A DNA stretch of 64,000 nt from a bacterium (GTDB taxonomy: Bacteria; Zhuqueibacterota; Zhuqueibacteria; Oleimicrobiales; Geothermoviventaceae), in the NCBI GenBank assembly GCA_028275345.1, contig JAPWUV010000008.1:124001-188000 (forward strand), given 5' to 3'. The position numbers and the translations under genes were made by a program. Positions 43,515 through 52,485 of the stretch are shown piece after piece. Every line of letters begins with the position of its first letter. The stretch's first letter is position 1. A model generated the notes under the pieces. It ran no database searches, was not told the DNA's origin, and saw only the letters and a program-made list of their open reading frames with translations.

Positions 43515-44030
43515 GTGCCCATTGCGGCGGAAGCGCACGACTTGTCGGGAGATCTTTCTGTGCTGGAAGAGCGCTGCCCTTATTGCGGAGCGACCATTGA
43601 GCGCCGTCGACACCCTCTGCTGACCGTGGATATCATCATCGAGCTTGAGGGGGAGAAGCCGGGAATCGTCCTGATCGAGCGGAAGAATTATCCGTACGGA
43701 TGGGCGATCCCCGGCGGCTTTGTGGATTACGGGGAAACGGTGGAGCAAGCCGCCCGGCGCGAAGCGAAAGAGGAAACCGGCCTCGAGGTCGAGCTCCGCT
43801 ACTTACTCGGTGTGTATTCGGATCCGGGCCGGGACCCGCGAGGCCACTCAGTGTCCTGTGTGTTCGTCGCTTCAGCCAAAGGGACGCCCCGTGCCGACGA
43901 CGACGCCAAGGCCTGCCGTGTCTTCCAGTGGGAGGAGATCCCCCCAGAACCCATGGCCTTCGACCATGCACGGATCCTGAGAGACTACCTGGTGCGCGAG
44001 GGAAGGGCAGGTGCGAGTCCGCGTCACTAA
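43515..44030 (+). CDS. Nudix hydrolase
   Basis: This 171-aa protein has a complete Nudix box, [18 protein letters not shown] followed by KEETGLEVE, with the metal-binding glutamates intact. An N-terminal CPYCG begins a two-cysteine knuckle seen in some NADH or ADP-ribose pyrophosphatases of this family. It should cleave a nucleoside diphosphate linked to another group, probably ADP-ribose or an NADH-like compound. It starts with GTG, 1 base after the CPBP gene, and its 3' end overlaps mltG by 20 bases. Confidence 0.9.
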   Translation: MPIAAEAHDLSGDLSVLEERCPYCGATIERRRHPLLTVDIIIELEGEKPGIVLIERKNYPYGWAIPGGFVDYGETVEQAARREAKEETGLEVELRYLLGVYSDPGRDPRGHSVSCVFVASAKGTPRADDDAKACRVFQWEEIPPEPMAFDHARILRDYLVREGRAGASPRH

Positions 44031-45054
44031 GGTCTGGGCCGTAGCAGGGCTGCTTCTGGTCCTTGCCCTTGTAGGAGGGGCGGGCCTTTACCTGCTCTTC
44101 GGCCCAGGGCCCGAGCCGGCTTCTCCGGACGGGACGGTGGTGTTCATCCGCCGCGGACTCCCGGCCGATTCCATTGCCATCCTGTTGCGGCGAAGTGGAG
44201 TCGTGCGTTCGGCCAAGCAGTTTCTGCTGGCTTCTCGGTTGCTTGGGAAGACCGACGAGCTGAAGTGGGGTAGATACCGCTTCCCGCCGCGCGTTAGCTG
44301 CTCCCAGGCGGTGTACGCACTTGCGGAAGGCAAGGTCGAGGCCGTCAAAGTCACCATCCCGGAGGGATGGCGGAGCTGGGAAATCGCCGCGCTGCTGCGG
44401 GACAGGGTCGGTGCCGATTCGGCCCGATTCATTCATCTGGTGCACAGCGATTCCCTGCGCAAGACATTCGGGATCGAAGGCCCCTCGCTGGAAGGGTATC
44501 TGTTCCCAGACACTTACTACCTTGCCTGGGGAATGCCGGAAGAGGAGATCATCCGGACGTTGGTTCGACGATGTCTCGCCGCTCTGGATAGCTCGATCCG
44601 CGCCCGCGCCGACTCGACGAACCTGACCCTGCATCAGCTGCTGACTTTGGCCTCCCTCGTGGAGGGGGAAGCCAAGGTGGACAGCGAGCGAGCGATGGTG
44701 GCCGCTGTCTACCTGAATCGGCTGCGGAAAGGAATGCGGTTGGAGGCTTGCCCGACGATTCAGTATCTTTTGGGAGGTCCTCCGCGGCGGCTTCTGAAGA
44801 AAGACCTGGAAATCGAGTCACCCTACAACACCTATCTCCATCCGGGTTTGCCGCCGGGCCCGGTGAACAATCCAGGTCTCAAATCCGTTTCGGCAGTGCT
44901 CCATCCGGCGCCGGTGGACTACCTGTTCTTGGTGGCCAGAGGCGATGGGGGGCATTACTTCAGCCGCACGTTCGCCGAACATGTCCGGCAGCGGCGACAG
45001 CTGGATCGACTGCGAAGGGAAATGGGAAGGCAGAATCAGACCCGGGGCAATTGA
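44011..45054 (+). CDS. mltG: Endolytic murein transglycosylase MltG
   Basis: This 347-aa inner-membrane protein has one N-terminal transmembrane helix ([19 protein letters not shown]) and a periplasmic YceG/MltG domain. The catalytic glutamate lies in [19 protein letters not shown], and the family signature [20 protein letters not shown] follows. MltG cuts nascent glycan strands and so sets their length. The GTG start has GGAAGGGCAG just before it. The gene overlaps the Nudix gene and is 7 bases from uvrD. Confidence 0.94.
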   Translation: MRVRVTKVWAVAGLLLVLALVGGAGLYLLFGPGPEPASPDGTVVFIRRGLPADSIAILLRRSGVVRSAKQFLLASRLLGKTDELKWGRYRFPPRVSCSQAVYALAEGKVEAVKVTIPEGWRSWEIAALLRDRVGADSARFIHLVHSDSLRKTFGIEGPSLEGYLFPDTYYLAWGMPEEEIIRTLVRRCLAALDSSIRARADSTNLTLHQLLTLASLVEGEAKVDSERAMVAAVYLNRLRKGMRLEACPTIQYLLGGPPRRLLKKDLEIESPYNTYLHPGLPPGPVNNPGLKSVSAVLHPAPVDYLFLVARGDGGHYFSRTFAEHVRQRRQLDRLRREMGRQNQTRGN

Positions 45055-45061
45055 GGTTCAT

Positions 45062-47269
45062 GTGGCCAGGCAGGCAATCGAAAAGCTCCTCGCAGACCTG
45101 AATGACGAGCAACGGCGAGCGGTGGTACACACCGAGGGGCCTGTGCTGGTGCTTGCCGGCGCGGGCAGCGGGAAGACGCGGGTTTTGACCTACCGGATCG
45201 CCTATTTGCTCGCCACCGGGGCCGCTCAGCCGCACGAAATCCTCGCCATGACATTCACGAACAAAGCGGCGGAGGAGATGAAGCGGCGCGTCGAAGAGCT
45301 TCTAGGCGGGGGTCAGACGCCCCGATGGATTGGCACGTTCCACTCCATTTTCGCCCGGATCCTCCGACGCGAGGCGGAAAGGCTCGGCTTCTCCCGCGAT
45401 TTCGCCATCTACGATGAGACGGACCAGCTTTCGGTCATCAAGCAGGGCATCCGGGATTTGCAGCTTTCCGAGAGTGCGGTCGAGCCTAAGGCGGTCCGAC
45501 ATGCCATCAGTCAGGCGAAGAGCGTCCTCATCTTCCCTGACGAGTTCGAGAGAAGAGCCGGTGATCCGTGGCGACGTGATGTTGTCTCGCCGTTGTACCG
45601 GTACTATCAGCGTTTCCTGCGCGAGAACAATGCCCTGGATTTCGACGATCTCTTGGTGAACGCGATCCTGCTCTTCGAGCAATGCCCCGATGTCCTCCAG
45701 TCGTACCAGGAACGCTTCCGCTACATCCTGGTCGACGAGTATCAGGACACGAATCGAGCGCAGTACCTCCTGCTCAAGCTCCTTTCGTCCCAGCATCGCA
45801 ACCTTTGTGTGGTGGGCGACGACGATCAGTCCATTTACGGCTGGCGCGGGGCAGACATTCGGAACATCCTCGATTTCCAGAAGGACTTTCCGGATTGCGC
45901 CATTTACCGTTTGGAACGGAATTACCGGTCAACGGAAGTGATCCTGAACGCGGCGAATTCGGTGATTGCCAAGAACAAGCATCGGTGGGACAAGCGTCTC
46001 TGGACCGACCGCGCCGGGGGCGAGAAGGTGACCGTGGTCCACGCCCTCACGGCGGAAGACGAGGCGCGTCGGGTGGTGGAGCTCATCGAAGCGGAGGTTT
46101 ATCGTCACAAGCGGGGCTTCAAGGATTTTGCGATCCTCTACCGGACCAACGCCCAATCCCGAGTGTTGGAGCAAGCGCTTCAACAGGCGGGGATCGCCTA
46201 CGAGATCGTCGGGGGTGTCCGATTCTTCGAACGGAAGGAAATCAAGGACGTCCTCTCGTACCTTCGGGTGGTGTGCAATCCGCTGGACACGTTCAGCCTT
46301 CGGAGGATCGTCAACTTCCCGCCGCGAGGGATTGGCCAGGTGACCATTGCGCGCCTGGAGGAGGTGGCGCGGACGCAAGGCATCCCGCTGTTCGAGGCTA
46401 TGCGACGTGTGGAATCCTTGCCGGAGATCGGAGCTGCCGCCAAGCGTGGGATCCGAAATCTCGTGGAGACCATCGAGCGCTTTCATCAGCTCCGCGGGGA
46501 GCTCTCGGCGGCGGAAATCGCCACTGCGCTTGTGGACGAGTTGGGCATCCGCCAGCTCTACAAGGAGGCGGGGACGGAAGAAGCACGGGACCGGCTCAAC
46601 AACATCGATGAGCTCCTGTACTCGATCGCCATGTTCTGCCGCACGGAGGAGGAAGCGTCTCTCGAGCGCTATCTGGAGCAGGTGGCCTTGCTCGCCGACA
46701 TCGACTCGTGGGACGACCGCGCGAACGCCGTCACCCTAATGACCCTGCACAGCGCCAAAGGGCTCGAGTTCCCGGTCGTATTCATCACGGGGTTGGAGGA
46801 AGGACTATTCCCCTTGCGCACCTCCCTGGAAGGAGATCTGCGGGAGCTGGAGGAAGAGCGGCGCCTCTTTTACGTGGGGGCCACACGGGCTAAGGAGAAG
46901 CTCTACCTCACCCTTGCCACCTACCGGAGGCGATGGAGCACGGAGGAGGTGCAGAGCCAACCGTCGCGCTTTCTGCTGGAGATCGACGAACGGTACGTGG
47001 AGGTGGAGCGGGCGGAATCCTTCGGTCGCAGAGGGGGTTTGCGCTACGCCGCGAGGAGGGAAGAGTTCGAACCGGTGGTGCGCTACGACGGAGGATCGCC
47101 CGGGGCGAGTCCGTTTTTTGAAGGCAGGCGGGTCCGACATCCTTCTTTCGGAGAAGGCATCATCCTGAGGGTGAGCGGACAAGGCGAGCGGATGCGCCTG
47201 ACCATCCTTTTCGACGAATTCGGAGAAAAAACGCTGGTGCTCAAATATGCGCCGATTCAGCCTTTGTAA
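45062..47269 (+). CDS. uvrD: UvrD/PcrA-type superfamily 1 DNA helicase
   Basis: This 735-aa 3'-5' helicase starts at GTG 45062 (VARQAIEKLLADLNDEQRRAV). Helicase motifs in order are Walker A LAGAGSGKTRVL, TFTNKAAEEM, TFHSIFARILRR, Walker B DEYQDTN, DDDQSIYGWRGA, LERNYRS, MTLHSAKGLEFPVVFI and VGATRAKEKLYL. The C-terminal region with VRHPSFGEGIILRV is the PcrA-type Tudor-like tail that contacts RNA polymerase. It serves nucleotide-excision repair and removal of stalled complexes. Its 3' end overlaps the TPR gene by 23 bases. Confidence 0.94.
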   Translation: MARQAIEKLLADLNDEQRRAVVHTEGPVLVLAGAGSGKTRVLTYRIAYLLATGAAQPHEILAMTFTNKAAEEMKRRVEELLGGGQTPRWIGTFHSIFARILRREAERLGFSRDFAIYDETDQLSVIKQGIRDLQLSESAVEPKAVRHAISQAKSVLIFPDEFERRAGDPWRRDVVSPLYRYYQRFLRENNALDFDDLLVNAILLFEQCPDVLQSYQERFRYILVDEYQDTNRAQYLLLKLLSSQHRNLCVVGDDDQSIYGWRGADIRNILDFQKDFPDCAIYRLERNYRSTEVILNAANSVIAKNKHRWDKRLWTDRAGGEKVTVVHALTAEDEARRVVELIEAEVYRHKRGFKDFAILYRTNAQSRVLEQALQQAGIAYEIVGGVRFFERKEIKDVLSYLRVVCNPLDTFSLRRIVNFPPRGIGQVTIARLEEVARTQGIPLFEAMRRVESLPEIGAAAKRGIRNLVETIERFHQLRGELSAAEIATALVDELGIRQLYKEAGTEEARDRLNNIDELLYSIAMFCRTEEEASLERYLEQVALLADIDSWDDRANAVTLMTLHSAKGLEFPVVFITGLEEGLFPLRTSLEGDLRELEEERRLFYVGATRAKEKLYLTLATYRRRWSTEEVQSQPSRFLLEIDERYVEVERAESFGRRGGLRYAARREEFEPVVRYDGGSPGASPFFEGRRVRHPSFGEGIILRVSGQGERMRLTILFDEFGEKTLVLKYAPIQPL

Positions 47270-50200
47270 GAGGATGCTGCTGGTCCTCTGGCTGGGACTG
47301 GCCTCGGGAGCCGGGACGATTGCCCTGCATGCCCAGGTCTCGGTTGAGAAAGAGGACTACGAGTATGCGCGACGTCTGTACAACGATCGACTGTTTGAGA
47401 TCGCAGGTGGCCAGTTCCTGTCTTTCGTCGACCGCTATCCCAATAGTCCTTTCGCGGCGGAATGTCTGTTCCTGGCCGGGGAGTCGTGGCGGCAGGCGGG
47501 GAAGTTGCAGCGGGCAGCCAGCGTCTACTCCCGCGTGATCGTGGAATACCCCAATTCGCCGTATGTTGCCGATGCGCTGTTCGCGCTGGCTTCGGTTCAC
47601 GAGGCTACGGGTGACCTTTCTTCGGCGGCGCTTTCGCTGGAGAGGGTCCCGCTCCTGGCTCCTCAAAGCCCGAGGACGGCAGAGGCGTACCTCAAGGCTG
47701 GTGTGCTCCACAGGCGGGCGGGCAATCTTGTGGAGTCCGCCCTGAATTTGCAGCGATGTCTCGAAGACCCTCGAGGCGAAGGGCTCCGGGATCAGGCACG
47801 GCTGGAGCTGGCACGCACCCGTCTTGCACAAGGCCGGACAGATTTGGCCATCTCTTTACTGAACGAGTTCACGAACCGGCAGCGCATCGACAGCCTCACC
47901 GCCTGCGGCCTTTTGGAACTGGCCGCAGTTGAAGCGAAGGTCCTGAATTTCGACCGAGCCGACGAGCTGTATGGCAAGGTACAAGGATCCGCATCCAGCG
48001 GCAGCCTAAAGTACCAAGCACTGTTGGGGCGAGCCCGGACCGCCGCCGATCGGGGGGATTGGCACCACACGGAGGGCTGGAGTCGGGAGGTCCTCAAGGA
48101 TGTGTCGGTGCCGGACAGCGTGCGGTGGCGCGCACGATGTCTCCTCGCCACCGCACTGGCGCGCCAGGGCATGGAGGAGCAGGCGTTGAAGACGCTTGAC
48201 GGCCAGCTGAGTGGCCTGCCACCGGCTGGCAAGAAGAGCGTGCTTCTGGCTCGCCTTCTCGTGGCGGAAGCCCTGAGGGATGGAAAAGCAATTCAATCCA
48301 GTGGCAACGAGCTTCTGGAACTCGCAACGTCCGACTCGGCCGGCCAGCAGTGGACGGCGCTCTCGCTGGTCTACCTGCTTCGCCATTCCGCCGAGCCGGA
48401 GGTTGTGACGAAGGCGCTCGAACTGGCGCGCCGCTGGCCGCAGGCGGATTCGGCCCTGGGATTGACCGCCCTAGTGGCGCAGTCCCTCGCGCAAATGCCG
48501 GGGGGAAGGGTCCGGGCTGAGGCCCTGCTCTCGGATTTCCTGTTGCGCCATCCGACTTCCCCTCACGCGGATGATGCCCAGTACGCCCTGGCCCGCATGC
48601 TGTTGAGGGAGGGACGAACAGCTCAAGCCTGGGAAGAATTGATCCGCTTTCTCCGCAGTTTCCCGGAATCGGAATGGGAGGAGGAGGCACGGGCCCTTCT
48701 CGACTCCCTGAGAGTCACCGTTCCGATGCCCTCACCGGCTGCTCTTGGGCTTTCGGTGCGGACGGCCCTGGCGCTGGCTTCGGGTCAAGCGCTGCAGGGA
48801 CGGCTGCTCCAGATGGCCGAGGTGGCTCTGGACGTGGCCAAGGATTACGGTCTGGCGGCAGCTCTGGCCAAGAAGGCCATGGACGGCAGCCCGAATCCGG
48901 AGGAATTCCGGCGAGCTTCCCGGCTCTTGGCCGATGCCCACCTGATGCAGTCCCTGGCTTGTCAGCTGACGGGCGAGTCGCGGCTTGGGGCAGGATACGC
49001 CGACAGCGCCCGGATCGTCCTGGAACGATTGCGGGGTGCGGAACCGGGGCTTTTCGACTGCGAGATGCGGGCGCGGTACGCACGAGCGATCGTGCGAGGG
49101 AGCGCCGACGCCTTCACGAAACTGGACGCGCTGACGCAACTGGCTCAGGCGGGAGGGGACAGCGGGGTGGATTCTAGCTGCCTGGAGGTACTCTGGACTT
49201 TCGCAGCCACGCTGTGGGAGGCCTCCGATCGGGGTAGGAACAAGAGCGTGGCCAGCCGGGCGGGCTCCTTGGCGGAAATCGCGTCGAAATCAGGAGAGGA
49301 TAGCCTCGCCTCGGAGGCCCTCGGTTTGGCGATCCAGGCCGCTCTAGCTGTCGGGGATACCGCCAAAGGTATGCAGCTGATGGCCCGCTATCTGGACCGC
49401 TTCGGGCCGAATGCGTCGAGGTGGGGATGGGTCGCCGTTCAATACAGCCGGGCGCTTGCCGGGCAAGGCGAGTTCGAGCGTGCCGCGCGGCTACTTTCGC
49501 AGGTAGTACGCAGCCGTTCCTATTCGGCCTTGGCGGAGGAGGCACGCACGGAGCTCGGGCGCTGCCTCGTGCGGATGCGCCGCTATGACGAGGCGCTAGA
49601 AGTTCTCCGCCGACAGTGGACGCCCCTCCCGGCCGATCTTTGGGAACCAGGCATTGGCTTGCTCTTTCCCGTCGCGACGGTCTCGTGTAGCCGGGCGCTG
49701 GCCGAGGCGGAAGCCCTGGCTTCCCTCAACCGGAGGCGAGAAGCGGTGCAGGTGCTGGCCCAAGCTCGAGCGAACCTGAGGGAGGCGGACACAGACTGTC
49801 TCAGCTCCCTGCTCACGCAAGAGGCCACCTTGCTGACCGGTGCGGGCAACTGGCTCGGGGCCTGCTTCGTGCTTGAACAGCTGTACAGCAATCCCTCCCT
49901 CCCCGCCAGCTCCCGGGAACGGGCCGGCGCCGAATGGCTGCGCTTGCTGTTCGAGCACGGGGACTACGCGAAGGCGATGGACCTGGGCGAGCGATTGTGG
50001 TCGGAGAGCCAGAATAGGGATGTCGCACGCCAGGCGGCTGAAGTGGCGATTGTCGCCGCTTTTCGTCTCGACCGCGCGGAGAAGGCTCGGGCTTGGGCTA
50101 CCCGCTTCGAACAACAATTCGGTAAGGGTCGAGAGATAGCGGAGCCGCGCGCACGTTTCTTGCTCGAGGAAGGAGAATTCTACTTTCGGCAGAAGGATTT

Positions 50201-51008
50201 TGATAAGGCGCTGAAAGCGTTCGAACGCGCCGCGAACGACTTTCGCCAGACCGAGTGGGGCAGGCGGGCGGAGTTCGCCATCGCGAAAACCCACCTCACC
50301 CTCAACCATACGGATAAGGCTCTGGAAATCCTCACGAACCTGCCGCAAAAGTATCCGAATTCCGAGGTAGCTCGTCTCGCCTATCTGAATCTCGGCGTCT
50401 TCTATCATCAGAACAAGCAGCTCGGCAACGCCATTCTGGCTTTGGGGCAGGTCGTCGATGATTCCCTGCGCGCGGAACCGAGCACGCTGCAGTCGGCCTT
50501 GAGGGAACTCATCCGTTGTCTCGACGAAGCCGGCATGTGGGATCGCGAGTTGGCACTGCTGCGATATTACATTCGTCGCTTCCCGGAGGCTGAGGATCTT
50601 TTCGATCGCCAGGTTCAGGTGGGCACCGCTTTGCTCCGACTCAACGAGTACGACCAGGCGATCGGTCATCTCAAGCGTCTACTGCCGCAGGCGGACAAGG
50701 AGACGAAAGCGGAGGTACAGTACTGGATCGGCAAGGCGTACCTGAGCAAGGGGGACTTGGAGACGGGCATAGCCGAGATGCTGAAGGTGAAGTACGCTTG
50801 TCCACCCACAGAGCTTCCTTGGGACGTCACCGCGCTGTTTGAGGCGGGTCTGGCTTACATGAGACTCGGCGAATGGGACCGGGCCGAAAGCCTGTTCCAG
50901 CAAGTGGTGAAGGAGCGCGGCTCCGGTTCGAATTTCGGCAGGAGCGCACTCCAACGCATCCAGGAAATCCAGAGCCTGCGGAAGGGTGCGAGGGCTCGTG
51001 TTCTTTGA
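47247..51008 (+). CDS. Large exported TPR-repeat protein
   Basis: This is a 1253-aa protein with a signal peptide (MLLVLWLGLASGAGTIALHA). The whole rest is helical repeats of the tetratricopeptide type, with BamD/YbgF-like units at both ends: FLSFVDRYPNSPFAAECLFLAG and VIVEYPNSPYVADALFALA near the N-terminus, and KAFERAANDFRQTEWGRRA, NLPQKYPNSEVARLAYL and RYYIRRFPEAEDLF near the C-terminus. The central 500 residues are degenerate repeats. It has no enzymatic motif. Such proteins scaffold envelope assembly or secretion in the periplasm. No beta-barrel partner is encoded nearby. The gene overlaps uvrD, which is unlike a functional partner. Confidence 0.85.
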   Translation: MRRFSLCKRMLLVLWLGLASGAGTIALHAQVSVEKEDYEYARRLYNDRLFEIAGGQFLSFVDRYPNSPFAAECLFLAGESWRQAGKLQRAASVYSRVIVEYPNSPYVADALFALASVHEATGDLSSAALSLERVPLLAPQSPRTAEAYLKAGVLHRRAGNLVESALNLQRCLEDPRGEGLRDQARLELARTRLAQGRTDLAISLLNEFTNRQRIDSLTACGLLELAAVEAKVLNFDRADELYGKVQGSASSGSLKYQALLGRARTAADRGDWHHTEGWSREVLKDVSVPDSVRWRARCLLATALARQGMEEQALKTLDGQLSGLPPAGKKSVLLARLLVAEALRDGKAIQSSGNELLELATSDSAGQQWTALSLVYLLRHSAEPEVVTKALELARRWPQADSALGLTALVAQSLAQMPGGRVRAEALLSDFLLRHPTSPHADDAQYALARMLLREGRTAQAWEELIRFLRSFPESEWEEEARALLDSLRVTVPMPSPAALGLSVRTALALASGQALQGRLLQMAEVALDVAKDYGLAAALAKKAMDGSPNPEEFRRASRLLADAHLMQSLACQLTGESRLGAGYADSARIVLERLRGAEPGLFDCEMRARYARAIVRGSADAFTKLDALTQLAQAGGDSGVDSSCLEVLWTFAATLWEASDRGRNKSVASRAGSLAEIASKSGEDSLASEALGLAIQAALAVGDTAKGMQLMARYLDRFGPNASRWGWVAVQYSRALAGQGEFERAARLLSQVVRSRSYSALAEEARTELGRCLVRMRRYDEALEVLRRQWTPLPADLWEPGIGLLFPVATVSCSRALAEAEALASLNRRREAVQVLAQARANLREADTDCLSSLLTQEATLLTGAGNWLGACFVLEQLYSNPSLPASSRERAGAEWLRLLFEHGDYAKAMDLGERLWSESQNRDVARQAAEVAIVAAFRLDRAEKARAWATRFEQQFGKGREIAEPRARFLLEEGEFYFRQKDFDKALKAFERAANDFRQTEWGRRAEFAIAKTHLTLNHTDKALEILTNLPQKYPNSEVARLAYLNLGVFYHQNKQLGNAILALGQVVDDSLRAEPSTLQSALRELIRCLDEAGMWDRELALLRYYIRRFPEAEDLFDRQVQVGTALLRLNEYDQAIGHLKRLLPQADKETKAEVQYWIGKAYLSKGDLETGIAEMLKVKYACPPTELPWDVTALFEAGLAYMRLGEWDRAESLFQQVVKERGSGSNFGRSALQRIQEIQSLRKGARARVL

Positions 51009-51035
51009 TTGGGCGATCCCTGCCCCGGTTTCTGC

Positions 51036-51065
51036 TTGCTTAAGAGAGGGGATCTTGCGTATATT
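51036..51065 (+). promoter_or_regulatory. Promoter of the structured RNA
   Basis: TTGCTT, an 18-base spacer and TATATT (then CGG) lie in a short intergenic stretch 27 bases after the TPR gene. The -10 is the same as those before polX and smg. Confidence 0.55.
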
Positions 51066-51071
51066 CGGACC

Positions 51072-51213
51072 ATAGCAGGCGGAGAAACTTGGAAACCCGA
51101 GCGGGCATGCGGCAAGGATTTCGGGAAAATGTGCCGGAGAGCTAAGAATCGCAAGGATTCGGATAGATCCTTCCCTCCTGTGTAGGTGCATCGATCTCCC
51201 GATGCACCTTTTT
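51072..51213 (+). ncRNA. Putative small structured RNA or leader riboregulator
   Basis: The roughly 140-base segment begins just after a promoter-like element and ends at a perfect intrinsic terminator. By eye it can fold with a closing stem (CAGGCGG at 51076 with CCTCCTG at 51174, one mismatch) enclosing several hairpins: CTTGG/CCGAG at 51088-51101, CGGCA/TGCCG at 51110-51136, and GAATC/GATTC at 51146-51160. The last competes with AAGGAT/ATCCTT at 51153-51172, so two mutually exclusive forms exist. It matches no riboswitch or housekeeping RNA I know. It lies 50 bases before the zinc-ribbon gene, so it may be a transcription-attenuating leader or an independent sRNA. Confidence 0.5.
51184..51213 (+). 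terminator. Intrinsic terminator of the structured RNA
   Basis: AGGTGCATCG and CGATGCACCT form a perfect 10-bp stem around ATCTCC, followed directly by TTTT. This is the clearest rho-independent terminator in the window. Confidence 0.85.
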
Positions 51214-51263
51214 CGTACCGGTTCGTATTGGCGCTCGACAAACAGAGGGTGGGAGAGGAGAGA

Positions 51264-51989
51264 TTGAACACGCAGCTCCGGATTCTGGTTCAGCTCCAAG
51301 AGGTGGACAGTGAGATCCAACGGCTCGAGGCCACCAAAGGCGATCTCCCCCAGAGGGCCAGTGCGCTCCGCGGGCGGAAGGAAGCGCTGGAGGTCAAAGC
51401 CTCGGAGCTCAGGAAGGACCTCGAGCAAGCCAAACGAGATCGCGCCCAAGCCGAGACCGACTTCGATCTGCTGAAGGAGCAGAAGGCGAAGTATCAGAAG
51501 CAGCTCTTGTCGGTGCGGAACAATCGGGAGTACGATGCGGTGACGGCCGAAATCGAAGCGGCGGAAAAGGGGCTGGATCAACTGGAGAGCAGGATCATCG
51601 AGCTACTGGACGCGGAAGGTCGGTATCAATCGGAGCTGGAAAAGACGGAGAAGGAGCTCTCCGAAGTCAGTGCCGAGCTCGAGCAGGTGGAGAAGGCTTT
51701 GGCTGAGAAGGCGGCGCAAGTGGAGGCGCAGCTTCGGGAATTGTCGAACCGGCGGGAGAGACTCTTGTTGCAAGTGGAGCGGCCGCTCCTTTCCAGCTAC
51801 GAGCGCATTCGGAAGGCGAAGGGAGGGCTGGCGGTGGTGCCCGTGGCGCGTGGGGCCTGCGGGGGATGTTTCACCCAGATCCCGGCGCAGCGGGCTCTGG
51901 AGATTCGCGCGGGCGATCGCATCTTCACCTGCGAGGTTTGCGGCCGCTATCTCTATTGGAAAGACGATACCTATTCCGGGTCGCGATAA
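51264..51989 (+). CDS. CT398-type coiled-coil zinc-ribbon protein
   Basis: This is a 241-aa protein. Residues 1-180 form a long alpha-helical hairpin coiled coil (IQRLEATKGDLPQRASALR, LEQAKRDRAQAETDFDLLKEQ), and the last 45 residues hold a C4 zinc ribbon with ACGGCFTQIP and FTCEVCGRYLY. It is the family once called DUF164 or CT398-like, whose chlamydial member binds sigma-54 and flagellar proteins; its general role is unclear. The start is TTG 51264, chosen because GAGAGGAG lies just ahead; the earlier GTG at 51186 falls inside the terminator hairpin and cannot be used from the same transcript. RNase P RNA follows. Confidence 0.85.
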   Translation: MNTQLRILVQLQEVDSEIQRLEATKGDLPQRASALRGRKEALEVKASELRKDLEQAKRDRAQAETDFDLLKEQKAKYQKQLLSVRNNREYDAVTAEIEAAEKGLDQLESRIIELLDAEGRYQSELEKTEKELSEVSAELEQVEKALAEKAAQVEAQLRELSNRRERLLLQVERPLLSSYERIRKAKGGLAVVPVARGACGGCFTQIPAQRALEIRAGDRIFTCEVCGRYLYWKDDTYSGSR

Positions 51990-52045
51990 CTTTCCGGGAA
52001 CCCATCGCGCTTGGCCTTCGTTGAGGGGAATGGATTTCGGCTTCG

Positions 52046-52425
52046 CAGGGTGGGCCGGACGGTCGCGTCGTGGCCGCGGTGGCGGCGCACGGCGAGGAAA
52101 GTCCGAACTCCGCAGGGCAGGGTGGTCGGTAACACCGACCCGCCGTAAGGCGGGGAAAGTGCCACAGAAAACAAACCGCCCCGACGGCTGCGTTCGGGGT
52201 AAGGGTGAAACGGTGGGGTAAGAGCCCACCGCTCCGGCGGCGACGTCGGAGGCACGGCAAACCCCACCCGGAGCAAGGCCAAATAGGAGGGGATGGACTG
52301 GCCCGGTCCGCTTGACCCTCGGGTAGGCCGCTCGATCCCGGTGGCAACATCGGGACCAGATAGATGACCGTCTCGGCTCCGCTGAAACGCGGGGCTCAGA
52401 CAGAATTCGGCTTACAGGCCCACCC
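52046..52425 (+). ncRNA. rnpB: RNase P RNA, type A
   Basis: The bacterial RNase P core is clear: GAGGAAAGTCC at 52094, the ACAGAAA segment near 52164, GGGTGAAACGGTGGGGTAAG near 52203, GAGCAAGGCCAAATAGG near 52271, and AATTCGGCTTACAG near 52404. GGTGGGCC at the 5' end (52049) pairs with GGCCCACC at the 3' end (52417-52424) as helix P1, which fixes the ends within a few bases. It cleaves pre-tRNA 5' leaders with the RnpA protein, not encoded here. It lies between the zinc-ribbon gene and recJ. Confidence 0.95.
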
Positions 52426-52436
52426 ACGAAGCCTTT

Positions 52437-52460
52437 TGCGACTCTGCCTCGAGAGTCGCA
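52437..52460 (+). terminator. Hairpin after rnpB
   Basis: TGCGACTCT and AGAGTCGCA form a perfect 9-bp stem around GCCTCG, 12 bases past the RNase P RNA. The downstream TCCAGTTCTTTG is only loosely T-rich, so it could end rnpB or be a processing or attenuation hairpin before recJ. Confidence 0.55.
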
Positions 52461-52485
52461 TCCAGTTCTTTGATGAGGTTTGTCA

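Noticed and set aside
51186-51263. GTG start for the zinc-ribbon gene
   Set aside because: It lies in the stem of a perfect terminator; TTG 51264 with GAGAGGAG is better placed and gives the family length.
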